DNA of 64,000 nucleotides, taken from Sphingobium sp. Cam5-1. GTDB lineage: Bacteria > Pseudomonadota > Alphaproteobacteria > Sphingomonadales > Sphingomonadaceae. The notes beneath the pieces are model-generated. The model was not told where the DNA came from, did no database searches, and saw only the letters and a program-made list of their open reading frames with translations. This document shows positions 1 to 7,674 of the stretch, one piece after another. The translations under genes and the position numbers were made by a program. The DNA lies in NCBI RefSeq assembly GCF_015693305.1, contig NZ_CP065138.1, positions 2,482,001 through 2,546,000 on the forward strand, in the 5' to 3' direction. Position 1 is the stretch's first letter. Every line of letters starts with the position of its first letter.

Positions 1-445
1 TGATCCGATGGCTGCGATCGATGCCATAGCGTGTGCAGAGCGCATCCAGGCTGTGCTTGGCCCCCGGATGCATCTGCCGCGCGATTGCGACGGTATCGAT
101 CATCCGGTGCATGCCGACTTCGGGCAGGCCGCACAGCTTCAACTCATGGTTGAGGAAGCCAAAATCGAACCGCGCGTTGTGCGCGACCAGAGGGCTATCC
201 TCCAGGAACGCCAGCAGATCCTCGACCCCATGAGCGAAAAGCGGCTTGTCCTTCAGGAATATGTCCGAAAGCCCATGAATCGCCTCGGCGGCGGCGGGCA
301 TCGCCCGCTGGGGATTATAATAAGCATGGAAGGTGCGGCCGGAAGGCACCCGGTTCACGAGTTCGATGCAACCTATTTCCACGAGCCGGTCGCCCGATAC
401 AGGGTCAAATCCAGTCGTTTCGGTGTCGAAAATAATCTCGCGCAT
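1..445 (-). CDS. dnaQ: DNA polymerase III epsilon subunit (3'-5' proofreading exonuclease), partial
   Basis: Reading the minus strand from an ATG at 443-445 gives an open frame that runs off the left edge after 148 codons. It starts MREIIFDTETTGFDP, with the ExoI Asp-x-Glu pair at residues 7 and 9. An ExoII-like HNARFDFGFLN follows near residue 100. The ExoIII His and Asp would lie in or beyond the HSLDAL region near the edge. This is the DEDD proofreading exonuclease of the replicative polymerase. The C-terminal part that binds the alpha subunit lies outside the window. It is the last visible gene of a leftward operon after coaE, 34 bases away. Recognition is firm; only the end is missing. 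Confidence 0.93.
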   Translation of the reverse strand, partial: MREIIFDTETTGFDPVSGDRLVEIGCIELVNRVPSGRTFHAYYNPQRAMPAAAEAIHGLSDIFLKDKPLFAHGVEDLLAFLEDSPLVAHNARFDFGFLNHELKLCGLPEVGMHRMIDTVAIARQMHPGAKHSLDALCTRYGIDRSHRI

Positions 446-479
446 GGACCTCTTCACACCGACTCTGCCGGGCTTTTCC

Positions 480-1073
480 TTATCGACCTGTCTTTGATCC
501 AAGGCAAGCCGCCAAGCGCCTCACCTGTGCCTGTGTGGCGGCAAATGTGGTGCCTGTATGGATGATATAGTCCGCCCGCCGCCGTTTTTCAGCATCGGGC
601 GTCTGCAAGTGCAGGATTCTACGAAATTTCGCCGCCGTCATGCCCTTGCGCGCCAACACGCGCCTACGCTGCTTCCAGGCGGGCGCCGTCACCACGATGA
701 CTCCCGCCAGCGTCCGCTCCATATGGCCTTCGAACAGCAAGGGGATATCCAGCACGACAAAGGCGCGCGAGCGATGACGGCGCAGGAAAGCCTTCCGCTC
801 TTCCTTGACCGCCGGATGGACGATCGCCTCCAGCGCCTTCAGTTCCTGCGGATGGCCAAACACCGCCGCGCCCAGCTTGCCCCGATCCACACCTTCCGGT
901 CCCGTCGTTCCGGGAAAGCGCGCCTCGATCGCTGGCAACAACCTGCCGTCGGGCCCCTGCAACCGATGCACCTCGGCGTCCGCATCGAACAGTGGCACAC
1001 CCTCCCGCCGCAGCATGGCGGCGACGGCCGACTTCCCCATGCCGATCGATCCGGTCAGCCCATAGATCTTCAT
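480..1073 (-). CDS. coaE: dephospho-CoA kinase
   Basis: Last step of coenzyme A synthesis: ATP-dependent phosphorylation of the 3'-hydroxyl of dephospho-CoA in the cytosol. The 197-residue protein has the usual length. It opens with a P-loop (GSIGMGKS, residues 8-15) and has the DADAEVHRL stretch near residue 30 typical of the family. It lies between aroE (5 bases upstream) and dnaQ, in the same direction, and is probably cotranscribed. The coaE-aroE-maf-ppsR order is a hallmark of the left flank of alphaproteobacterial origins. Confidence 0.95.
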   Translation of the reverse strand: MKIYGLTGSIGMGKSAVAAMLRREGVPLFDADAEVHRLQGPDGRLLPAIEARFPGTTGPEGVDRGKLGAAVFGHPQELKALEAIVHPAVKEERKAFLRRHRSRAFVVLDIPLLFEGHMERTLAGVIVVTAPAWKQRRRVLARKGMTAAKFRRILHLQTPDAEKRRRADYIIHTGTTFAATQAQVRRLAACLGSKTGR

Positions 1074-1078
1074 GGCCT

Positions 1079-1900
1079 TCAGGCCGCCAGCAGCAGCGCG
1101 CGCAATTCATCGTCCCGGTCGCGCGGCGCCTGCGCGTCGAAGAAAATATCGAACGCCAGCGCGGCCTGCCCGATCAGCATCTCCAACCCATCCAACGCCT
1201 TCAAACCCCGCGCCCGTGCTGCCTTGAGCAGCTCGGTCTCTAGCGGCGCATAGACGATGTCATAAACCGTCGCATCGCGGGCCAGCGGCGACAGATCAAG
1301 ATCAAGCACCGGCTGTCCCACCATGCCCAGCGAACTGGTGTTGACCAGCAGATCGGCCGCCGGAAGCGGATCGCCCATGCCGATCACGCGTCCCTTGACC
1401 TTCGCCCGGTCAAGCAACGCCTGCCCCTTCGCCGCATCGCGCACCATCACGGTAATATCCGCCACGCCAAGGCTGGTGAGCGCAAACAGGATCGCCCGCG
1501 CCGCGCCCCCAGCCCCGACCAGAACCGCACTCTCACCCTTCCACTTGTCACGCAGCAGCGGCTGAAGGAATCCGCCCGCATCAGTATTGGTGCCGATCAA
1601 CGGCCCGCCGGTCTCGCTGGCGATCGTGTTCATCGCCCCGATCCGCTCCCGCACCCCGCCCGGATCGTCGGTATAATCCATCACGGCGATCTTGTGCGGA
1701 ATGGTGACATTGCACCCCAGCCAATCGGGATCAGCCCGCCGCTCCAGAAAATAGGCGGCCAGCCCCTCCGCCGTCACATGCGTCTTGCGATATTCCGCCT
1801 CAATCCCCAGGCAATCGAGCCAGAAATTATGGATGAGCGGCGATTTGCTGTGCGCGATCGGATCGCCGATCACTTCTGCATAAGGGAGCTTGTCAGTCAT
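1079..1900 (-). CDS. aroE: shikimate dehydrogenase (NADP+)
   Basis: Reduces 3-dehydroshikimate to shikimate in the aromatic amino acid pathway. The 273-residue protein carries the shikimate-binding SKSPLIHNFW near residue 18, NVTIPHK with the catalytic Lys near residue 68, and a dinucleotide-binding GAGGAARAI near residue 130. Its ATG overlaps the stop of maf by four bases (ATGA), showing translational coupling within the leftward operon. Confidence 0.96.
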   Translation of the reverse strand: MTDKLPYAEVIGDPIAHSKSPLIHNFWLDCLGIEAEYRKTHVTAEGLAAYFLERRADPDWLGCNVTIPHKIAVMDYTDDPGGVRERIGAMNTIASETGGPLIGTNTDAGGFLQPLLRDKWKGESAVLVGAGGAARAILFALTSLGVADITVMVRDAAKGQALLDRAKVKGRVIGMGDPLPAADLLVNTSSLGMVGQPVLDLDLSPLARDATVYDIVYAPLETELLKAARARGLKALDGLEMLIGQAALAFDIFFDAQAPRDRDDELRALLLAA

Positions 1901-2490
1901 GCTGGCAGAACGCCCCGGATGCGCAGAAAGTCAAGCAGCGGAAGCAGCGGCAGCCCCTGAATCGCGAACTGGCTGCCCTCAACCTTGCTGAACAATTGCA
2001 CGCCCGGCCCCTCGATCCGGTAATTGCCGACACACCAGCGGCAATGCTCCCATTCCTCGTCCAGATACTTAGCTATGAAACTATCTGACAGGGTCCGCAC
2101 CGTCATCCGCACCCGCTCGACATGCCGCCAGATCGGCTCGCCGTTCAGCGCTATCACCGCCGCGCTATGCAGATGATGGACCCGCCCCGACAAGGACCGC
2201 AAGATTTGCTCCGCGTCGGCGCGATCCACCGCCTTGTCGATCATGCTGCCATCATTTAGGCTCAGAGTCTGGTCGCAACCCAATATCAACCCGCCCGGCA
2301 CGCGGCGCGACACCCGCAAAGCCTTCAATTCCGCCAGCGCATCAGCCAAGGCACGCGCGTCTAGCCCATCGCCGCGCAACGCTTCCTTCGCCGCTTCTTC
2401 ATCGACACCGGGCGACATAGCCTCAAACGGCACCCCCGCCGCCTGCAACAGCGCCCTGCGGCTCGCGCTTTGCGACGCCAGCACGATCAT
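1897..2490 (-). CDS. maf: Maf family nucleoside triphosphate pyrophosphatase
   Basis: House-cleaning pyrophosphatase that hydrolyses non-canonical or methylated nucleotides (dTTP/UTP or m7GTP, depending on subfamily). The 197-residue protein has the N-terminal SQSASRRALLQAAGV motif and GCDQTL near residue 72, both typical of Maf proteins. I cannot decide between the YhdE and YceF subfamilies by eye. It overlaps aroE downstream and ppsR upstream by four bases each. Confidence 0.92.
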   Translation of the reverse strand: MIVLASQSASRRALLQAAGVPFEAMSPGVDEEAAKEALRGDGLDARALADALAELKALRVSRRVPGGLILGCDQTLSLNDGSMIDKAVDRADAEQILRSLSGRVHHLHSAAVIALNGEPIWRHVERVRMTVRTLSDSFIAKYLDEEWEHCRWCVGNYRIEGPGVQLFSKVEGSQFAIQGLPLLPLLDFLRIRGVLPA

Positions 2491-3314
2491 AGGTCACTCC
2501 CCTCCGCCAATACGCGGTCGTTGAACAGGTTGATGATCGCCGCCGCCGCTTCCTCGATCGATCGCCGCGTCATGTCGATCACCGGCCAGCCATTGTCGGC
2601 AAACATCCGCCGGGCAAAGGCCAATTCCTCCTGCACCTTATCCAGATCGACATAGCTGGTCTCCGGCGCCTGATTGAGCGACAGCAGGCGATTACGACGT
2701 ATCTGCACCAGCCGCTCGGGACTGACCGTAAGCCCCACGACCATCGGATGCTTCAACCCGTAAAGGCTGCGCGGTGGCGGCGACTGCACCACCAGCGGGA
2801 TGTTCGCGGTCTTGTACCCGCGATTAGCCAGATAGATGGAGGTCGGCGTCTTGGACGCGCGCGACACGCCCGCCAGAACGATGTCGGCCTCCTCCCAATT
2901 TTCATGCCCCACCCCGTCATCATGAGCGATGGTGAACTGGATCGCCTCGATCCGGGCGAAATAGGCTTCGTCCAAAATATGTTTGCGCCCCGGCCGATTG
3001 CGCGTTTCCTGCCCCAATATGTTCGACAGCGCGTCCGTCACGCTGTCCAGCGCCGCAACATGCGGCAGGCCGAGCGCCCGGCAGCGCGTCTCCAGCCGCC
3101 GCCGCAACTGATGATTGGACAATGTGAACAGCACCAACCCCGGATTGGCCGAAATCTCCTCCATGATCCGGTCGAGATGGACATCCGACCGCACCATCGG
3201 CCAGAAATGGCGCACTGCTTCCACATTCTCGAACGCGCCGATCGCCGCCTTGGCGATATTTTCCAGCGTCTCGCCGGTGGAGTCAGACAGCAAATGCAGA
3301 TGGATACGCGACAT
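2487..3314 (-). CDS. ppsR: pyruvate phosphate dikinase / PEP synthase regulatory protein (DUF299 kinase-pyrophosphorylase)
   Basis: A bifunctional Ser/Thr kinase and phosphorylase that switches pyruvate phosphate dikinase or PEP synthase off and on. The 275-residue protein starts with LLSDSTGETLENIAKA, and a P-loop-like GVSRASKTPTSIYLANRG lies around residue 150; both are DUF299 hallmarks. It is the first gene of the leftward operon, and its start abuts the putative origin. In Rickettsia and Caulobacter the gene beside the origin opposite hemE is a conserved ORF called RP001. I take this to be the same gene family, but that equation is from memory. Confidence 0.9.
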   Translation of the reverse strand: MSRIHLHLLSDSTGETLENIAKAAIGAFENVEAVRHFWPMVRSDVHLDRIMEEISANPGLVLFTLSNHQLRRRLETRCRALGLPHVAALDSVTDALSNILGQETRNRPGRKHILDEAYFARIEAIQFTIAHDDGVGHENWEEADIVLAGVSRASKTPTSIYLANRGYKTANIPLVVQSPPPRSLYGLKHPMVVGLTVSPERLVQIRRNRLLSLNQAPETSYVDLDKVQEELAFARRMFADNGWPVIDMTRRSIEEAAAAIINLFNDRVLAEGSDL

Positions 3315-3337
3315 GACGCATATCTCTGTGGGGAGCC

Positions 3338-3346
3338 TGTGGATAA
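3338..3346 (-). promoter_or_regulatory. DnaA box (perfect)
   Basis: Reads TGTGGATAA on the plus strand, that is TTATCCACA on the minus strand, identical to the consensus. It lies 24 bases upstream of the ppsR start codon, so DnaA bound here could also affect ppsR transcription. Confidence 0.85.
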
Positions 3347-3406
3347 AGCAAGGGATAGGTTGCGGGCAAAACTACCCCTTTTGGATAGTACCCATTGGCC
3401 GGAATC

Positions 3407-3415
3407 TTATCCACA
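3407..3415 (+). promoter_or_regulatory. DnaA box (perfect), abutting a GANTC site
   Basis: TTATCCACA on the plus strand, identical to the consensus. The GAATC at 3402-3406 ends exactly where the box begins, so CcrM methylation could influence DnaA binding here. Confidence 0.85.
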
Positions 3416-3437
3416 TGCCCCCAACAGGTCCTCATTT

Positions 3438-3458
3438 TCATCCACAGCCTGTGGATAG
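3438..3458. promoter_or_regulatory. inverted pair of near-consensus DnaA boxes
   Basis: TCATCCACA (3438-3446, plus) and CTATCCACA read on the minus strand (3450-3458) each differ from the consensus at one base. They face each other across three bases, forming a palindrome around ATCCACAGCCTGTGGAT. Confidence 0.7.
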
Positions 3459-3602
3459 CGTGGATGGCCCACACTGACTCGGTCCCGAATCCGTAGACCT
3501 GGAGAGTCAAGCTGTTGGCAAATCCGGGCGCTGCGCATAAACCCCGCTACCAACTGCCCTACTATCTCCATCATCCTTTTAAGAATCTAAATAAGAGAGT
3601 TT

Positions 3603-4664
3603 ATGACGGGACCAGATACCGGCCTTTCCGCCGGGCCTTCCAAGCCGCTGCTTTCCGTCCTGAAGGGGGAATGCCTTAGCCCACCGCCCATGTGGCTGAT
3701 GCGCCAGGCCGGCCGCTACCTTCCCGAATATCGCGCCTTACGGGCACAGAAGGGCGGGTTCCTCGAACTGGTCTATGACAGCCCCGCCGCTGCCGAAGTC
3801 ACGCTTCAGCCGCTCCGCCGTTTCGGCTTCGACGGCGCGATCCTCTTTTCCGACATTTTGATCGTGCCCTATGCGATGGGACAGGACCTGTGGTTTGAAA
3901 CGGGGGAGGGGCCGCGCCTAGCGCCGATCCTCAGCGAAACGGACCTCTCCGCGCTCAAACCTGATCTCAGCCGCTATGAGGCCGTCTATGAGACGGTGCG
4001 GCAGGTAAAGGCAGCCCTCGACCCCTCCGTCACCTTCCTCGGCTTTGCAGGCAGCCCCTGGACAATCTCGACCTATATGGTGGCCGGGCAGGGCAGCAAG
4101 GATCAGGGTGCGGCCCGTCGCCTCGCTTATCAGGACCCCGAACGTTTCAGCGCGATCATCGACGCGATCATTGAATCGACCGTCACCTATCTTTCGGGCC
4201 AGATCGAGGCAGGGGTAGAGGCAGTGCAACTGTTCGACAGCTGGGCAGGCAGCCTCGCGCCACTCCAGTTCGAACGCTGGGTAATCGAACCCAACCGGCG
4301 CATCGTCGAGAAGCTTAAAAGCCTCCACCCCAATGTTCCCATCATCGGCTTTCCCAAAGGCGCGGGCGCCAAACTCGCCGATTATGCGGCGGGCACGGGC
4401 GTCGATGCGATCGGCGTGGATGAAACCATCGATCCGCACTGGGCCAACCGCGTCCTGCCACAAGGCTTGCCGGTACAGGGCAATCTCGATCCGCTGGCGC
4501 TGATCGCCGGGGGTAGTGCGGTCGAACAATCGGTCGACAATATCCGCGCGGCTTTTGCAGACCGTCCGCATATCCTCAATCTTGGCCATGGGATTCTTCC
4601 CGACACGCCCATCGCCCATGTCGAAGCGTTGATCGCCTATGTCCGGCAAGGAAAGCAGAGCTGA
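3603..4664 (+). CDS. hemE: uroporphyrinogen III decarboxylase
   Basis: Decarboxylates the four acetate side chains of uroporphyrinogen III to give coproporphyrinogen III in haem synthesis. The 353-residue protein has the family motif PPMWLMRQAGRYLPEYR near residue 28, LFSDILIVPYAMG near residue 83, and the C-terminal NLGHGILPDTP. It is the first gene right of the putative origin, as in Caulobacter. Its stop overlaps the hemJ start (TGATG), so the two haem genes are coupled. Confidence 0.97.
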   Translation: MTGPDTGLSAGPSKPLLSVLKGECLSPPPMWLMRQAGRYLPEYRALRAQKGGFLELVYDSPAAAEVTLQPLRRFGFDGAILFSDILIVPYAMGQDLWFETGEGPRLAPILSETDLSALKPDLSRYEAVYETVRQVKAALDPSVTFLGFAGSPWTISTYMVAGQGSKDQGAARRLAYQDPERFSAIIDAIIESTVTYLSGQIEAGVEAVQLFDSWAGSLAPLQFERWVIEPNRRIVEKLKSLHPNVPIIGFPKGAGAKLADYAAGTGVDAIGVDETIDPHWANRVLPQGLPVQGNLDPLALIAGGSAVEQSVDNIRAAFADRPHILNLGHGILPDTPIAHVEALIAYVRQGKQS

Positions 4665-5104
4665 TGCCTTATCTCGGTGCCGCCTATCTGTGGGTGAAGG
4701 CCGCCCATGTGATCTTCGTCATCTTCCTGATGGCCGGATTGTTCATGATGCCGCGCTTCTTCGTCTATCACCACCAATGTGCCGTGGGATCAGATGAAGA
4801 CCGCAAATGGATCGACCGCGAACGACGCCTGCTCAAGATCATCCTCAACCCCTCGCTGATCCTCGTCTGGGTTTTCGGCCTCATGCTGATGGTCGAAATC
4901 GGCGCCTGGCATTTCGGCTGGTTCCACCTGAAACTGCTCTTCGTCCTCGGCCTCTCCGCCTATCATGGCTGGATCGCGGGCTATACGAAGAAACTCGCCA
5001 GGGGTCTGCGCCCCATGAGCGAAAAGAAGCTGCGCCTTGTCAACGAAGTCCCCGGCATCGCCGCTGCGGTGATCGTCGTCGCGGTGATCGTCAAACCCTT
5101 CTGA
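4664..5104 (+). CDS. hemJ: protoporphyrinogen IX oxidase, HemJ type
   Basis: Integral inner-membrane enzyme that oxidises protoporphyrinogen IX to protoporphyrin IX. The 146-residue protein has about four hydrophobic helices. The conserved N-terminal His lies in WVKAAHVIFVIFLMAGLFM, and a conserved Lys lies in the cytoplasmic GYTKKLARG segment. This is the oxygen-independent type found in most alphaproteobacteria. It overlaps hemE by one base, a usual haem gene pairing. Confidence 0.93.
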   Translation: MPYLGAAYLWVKAAHVIFVIFLMAGLFMMPRFFVYHHQCAVGSDEDRKWIDRERRLLKIILNPSLILVWVFGLMLMVEIGAWHFGWFHLKLLFVLGLSAYHGWIAGYTKKLARGLRPMSEKKLRLVNEVPGIAAAVIVVAVIVKPF

Positions 5105-5160
5105 CACAAACCCCAACGCCGTCGTCCCAGCGCAGCCCTGATCACGGGCAATCACCCCAC

Positions 5161-5187
5161 CCGTTCGGGCTGAGCTTGTCGAAGCCC
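5161..5187. repeat. dispersed 27-bp repeat, copy 1
   Basis: Core ccgttcgggctgagc followed by T-TGTCGAAGCCC. A second copy at 11977-12003 is identical over 27 bases except one (T for C at position 17). Both lie between genes, downstream of a rightward gene. I recall this family as very common in sphingomonad genomes. The half-elements GTTCGGGCTGAGC and CTTGTCGAA can form only a weak hairpin; a role is not clear. Confidence 0.75.
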
Positions 5188-5311
5188 TTCTCTTCTCTTG
5201 AAAGCAGGCCCTACGCGCACCGCACCTAACTAATTTCGCATGTCTACCGACATATTGCAGCAATCGAAATCGACGCTAATTTTCCTCGCCAAAGAATAAG
5301 GAGAGAGGGTC

Positions 5312-5437
5312 GTGACCAGCTTCGTTTTGCGGGCTTTTGGCGTGTTCAGCCGCCGCCGCCATATTCGCCAGCGCCTTGAAGAGATCAGACGGGAAAATGC
5401 GGGCTCAGGTGCCAGCAGCTTCAATTTGATTATATAG
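5312..5437 (+). CDS. possible small basic protein of 41 residues
   Basis: A GTG-started frame preceded by a strong purine-rich ribosome site (AAGGAGAGAGGG, 5298-5309). The product starts MTSFVLRAFGVFSRRRHIRQ. It has a hydrophobic or amphipathic N-terminus, an Arg-rich middle with RQRLEEIRREN, and a short polar tail. It resembles DUF1127-like small Arg-rich proteins in style, but I cannot see their defining motif. No neighbour suggests a function. It lies in an otherwise empty 340-bp gap between hemJ and panC. It could equally be chance. Confidence 0.3.
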   Translation: MTSFVLRAFGVFSRRRHIRQRLEEIRRENAGSGASSFNLII

Positions 5438-5448
5438 TCGGGGCAAGC

Positions 5449-6294
5449 TCAGGCCGGATCGACCGCGATATTGTCGATCAGCCGCGTCCGCCCCAGCTTC
5501 GCCGCGCCCAATAGCCGGGCCGGACGATCCAGTACATTCATCGGCTCCAGCGTCACCGCATCGCAAAGCGTCACATAATCAATGGGATCAAAGCCATGCG
5601 CGGCCAGCATTGTAATTGCCTTGGCAATCGCCGCCTCGACGCTCGCGCCCTTCTCCATCTGCCGGGCCGCTTCACCCAGCGCGCGGGGCAGGGCGAGCGC
5701 GTCCTTGCGCTCATCCTCGGTCAGATAGGCGTTGCGCGATGACAAAGCGAGGCCATCCTCGGCCCGCTGCGTCGGCACGCCGATGATCTCGATCCGCATA
5801 TCAAGGTCGCGCACCATCTGCCGGATGGTTGCGAGCTGTTGATAATCCTTCTCCCCGAACAGCGCGACATCAGGCTGCACCTGATTGAACAGCTTAGTGA
5901 CAACCGTCGCCACCCCGTCGAAATGCCCCGGCCGCGCCGCGCCATCGAGTCCCTCGGTGATCCCCGAAACGGAAATATTGGTCGCATAGCCTGCCGGATA
6001 CATGACCTCGGCCGTCGGCACCCACAGCGCATCGACTCCTGCCGCCTGGCACATCTGCGCATCCTTGGCCTCGCGCCGCGGATAAGCGTCCAGATCCTCA
6101 TTGGCGCCAAACTGCCGCGGATTGACGAAGATCGACACGACGACATGCCCGCCAAGCCGCCGCGCTTCCTCGACCAGCGCCATATGCCCCTCATGCAGCG
6201 CGCCCATCGTCGGCACCAAAGCGACAGGCCGCCCATCGCTTTTCATCGCATCGATGGCGGATCGCAGGGAAGGAAGGTCACGCAGGGTTTGCAC
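5449..6294 (-). CDS. panC: pantothenate synthetase (pantoate-beta-alanine ligase)
   Basis: Joins pantoate and beta-alanine through a pantoyl-adenylate intermediate to make pantothenate. The 281-residue protein has the nucleotide-binding VPTMGALHEGHMALV near residue 27, FVNPRQFGANEDLDAYPR, FGEKDYQQL near residue 147 and a KMSKS-like LSSRNAYL near residue 184. It is a single leftward gene, divergent from mipZ across about 100 bp. It feeds the same CoA pathway as coaE at the left edge, but is not in that operon. Confidence 0.96.
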   Translation of the reverse strand: MQTLRDLPSLRSAIDAMKSDGRPVALVPTMGALHEGHMALVEEARRLGGHVVVSIFVNPRQFGANEDLDAYPRREAKDAQMCQAAGVDALWVPTAEVMYPAGYATNISVSGITEGLDGAARPGHFDGVATVVTKLFNQVQPDVALFGEKDYQQLATIRQMVRDLDMRIEIIGVPTQRAEDGLALSSRNAYLTEDERKDALALPRALGEAARQMEKGASVEAAIAKAITMLAAHGFDPIDYVTLCDAVTLEPMNVLDRPARLLGAAKLGRTRLIDNIAVDPA

Positions 6295-6397
6295 GGGACG
6301 AGGGGCTCCGATATGGCAGGGGTACGGGGACTATCCTGCTAAAGGCACGGCCCGGCAAGTGGGTCAAGAATCGTTGCGGCAATAAACGGGGTTATCA

Positions 6398-7207
6398 ATG
6401 GGTCCGAACACCCAAACGCATCATATCGTCTTCGCCAATGAAAAGGGCGGGACCGGCAAATCGACCACTGCCGTGCACACCGCGATCGCCTTGACCGCGC
6501 TCGGCTACAAGGTCGGCATGATCGACCTCGATCCGCGCCAGCGCACCGTCACCCGCTACATGGAAAATCGCGCCGAAACGGCCCGCCGCCGCGGCATCGA
6601 CCTCCCCGCGCCCGACTTTGCCGTGCTGAAGGGCGACACGATCGAAGCGCTGGAGGAAGAAGCCGCCGCCGTCGCCCAGGGCAAGGATTTCCTGGTCGTC
6701 GACACCCCCGGCCGCGACGACCTGTTCGCCCGCCACATGGCCGCCCGCGCCAACACGCTGGTGACGCCGATGAACGACAGCTTCGTCGACTTCGACCTCA
6801 TCGGACAGGTGGACGCGGAAACTTTCAAGGTCCGCCGCCTGTCCTTCTATTCCGAACTCATCTTCGAAGCGCGCAAGACTCGCGCCAAGGCGGATGGCGT
6901 CTCGATCGACTGGGTCGTGCTACGCAACCGCGTCCAGCACCATGATGCCCGCAACAAGAAGCGCGTGGGCGATGCCCTCATGGAACTCTCCCGCCGCGTC
7001 GGTTTCCGCGTGATTCCGGGCCTGTCCGAACGCGTCATCTTCCGCGAACTCTTTCCCTCGGGCCTCACCCTGCTCGACAAGGGGCATCTCGGCGACCTTG
7101 GCGTCAGCCACATCGCCGCGCGCCAGGAACTGCGCGAGATGGTGTCCGGCCTTGCTCTCCCCGCTCGTGAGGAAAATTCGCCGGTCGATCTCCTCGGCGC
7201 GGCCTGA
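6398..7207 (+). CDS. mipZ: division plane positioning ATPase MipZ (ParA/MinD superfamily)
   Basis: In Caulobacter, MipZ binds ParB-parS complexes near the origin and forms gradients that block FtsZ assembly away from midcell. The 269-residue protein has a deviant Walker A (KGGTGKST, residues 16-23), a Walker B-like FLVVDTPG near residue 98, and strings characteristic of MipZ rather than plasmid ParA: DLDPRQRTVTRYMENR, VTPMNDSFVDFD, DWVVLRNR and a late FRELFPSGLTLLD. It lies 3 kb from the putative origin, which suits a ParB partner. Its stop overlaps the start of the J-domain gene (TGATG). Confidence 0.92.
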   Translation: MGPNTQTHHIVFANEKGGTGKSTTAVHTAIALTALGYKVGMIDLDPRQRTVTRYMENRAETARRRGIDLPAPDFAVLKGDTIEALEEEAAAVAQGKDFLVVDTPGRDDLFARHMAARANTLVTPMNDSFVDFDLIGQVDAETFKVRRLSFYSELIFEARKTRAKADGVSIDWVVLRNRVQHHDARNKKRVGDALMELSRRVGFRVIPGLSERVIFRELFPSGLTLLDKGHLGDLGVSHIAARQELREMVSGLALPAREENSPVDLLGAA

Positions 7208-7656
7208 TGGGCCTTTTCGCCTTTCTTCTTCTCGGGCTTGCCGCCTGGCTCATCTGGACGGGACGATTGCAGCGCATGAGTGTGAAGGATGGCATGGTGC
7301 TCGGCGGCGCGCTGGTCGGCGCGGTCATGGCGGCCAAGGGCAAACCGCTAGCCGGAGCGCCCCTGCTCCTCGGTGCGGCACTCTTCTTCCTGTCCCAATC
7401 GCGGCAGAAGAAAAGGCGATCCGCCGCCACCCCGCCCAAGGCGCCACCCGAAGCCCCCAGCATCGCAAGGGCACGCGCCCTCCTCGGCGTCCCCGAAGAC
7501 GCCGATGAGACCATGATCCGTTCCGCCCACCGGCGTCTGATCGCCTCGGTCCATCCCGATCGCGGCGGCACCGAAGCGCTGGCGGCGGAAATCAACGCCG
7601 CCCGCGACCTGCTACTCGCCGAACCCGAGAAAAAAGAAGCCGCCCGCCGCCGCTAA
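7207..7656 (+). CDS. membrane-anchored J-domain protein
   Basis: 149 residues. Hydrophobic segments at about 3-17 and 30-63 are followed by a basic Pro/Ala linker and a C-terminal half J-domain (ARALLGVPEDADETMIRSAH) with the HPD motif at residues 116-118. J-domains stimulate DnaK-type Hsp70 ATPase; here it would act at the inner membrane, similar in layout to TIM14/DnaJC15-like proteins. It is coupled to mipZ by a one-base overlap, so the two are made together. The reason for that pairing is unknown. The client cannot be told from sequence. Confidence 0.85.
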   Translation: MGLFAFLLLGLAAWLIWTGRLQRMSVKDGMVLGGALVGAVMAAKGKPLAGAPLLLGAALFFLSQSRQKKRRSAATPPKAPPEAPSIARARALLGVPEDADETMIRSAHRRLIASVHPDRGGTEALAAEINAARDLLLAEPEKKEAARRR

Positions 7657-7674
7657 GGCTGTAGAACAGAGCTC

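Larger units (their letters stand above)
3315..3602. other. putative chromosomal replication origin (oriC/Cori-type)
   Basis: A 288-bp gap between divergent ppsR and hemE. It contains two perfect DnaA boxes (TTATCCACA) on opposite strands at 3338-3346 and 3407-3415, and two one-mismatch boxes at 3438-3446 and 3450-3458. Five GANTC sites (CcrM methylation targets in alphaproteobacteria) lie at 3402, 3476, 3487, 3504 and 3583. An AT-richer stretch at about 3570-3603 lies just before hemE. The hemE-side location matches the known Caulobacter and Rickettsia origins, and nearby genes point outward on both sides. Box sequences and positions are read directly; origin function is inferred from them and from synteny. 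Confidence 0.85.

Noticed and set aside
8..565. Long plus-strand open frame at the left edge
   Set aside because: It is the reverse shadow of dnaQ and the coaE 3' end; its translation shows no family features while the minus strand reads a clear DnaQ.
3579..3593. Possible CtrA site (TTAA-N7-) in the origin AT stretch
   Set aside because: The second half reads AATA, three mismatches to TTAA, so only a half-site is present.
5230..5424. Minus-strand 64-residue frame between hemJ and panC
   Set aside because: Basic low-information sequence opposite the better-supported small GTG frame; no ribosome site seen.
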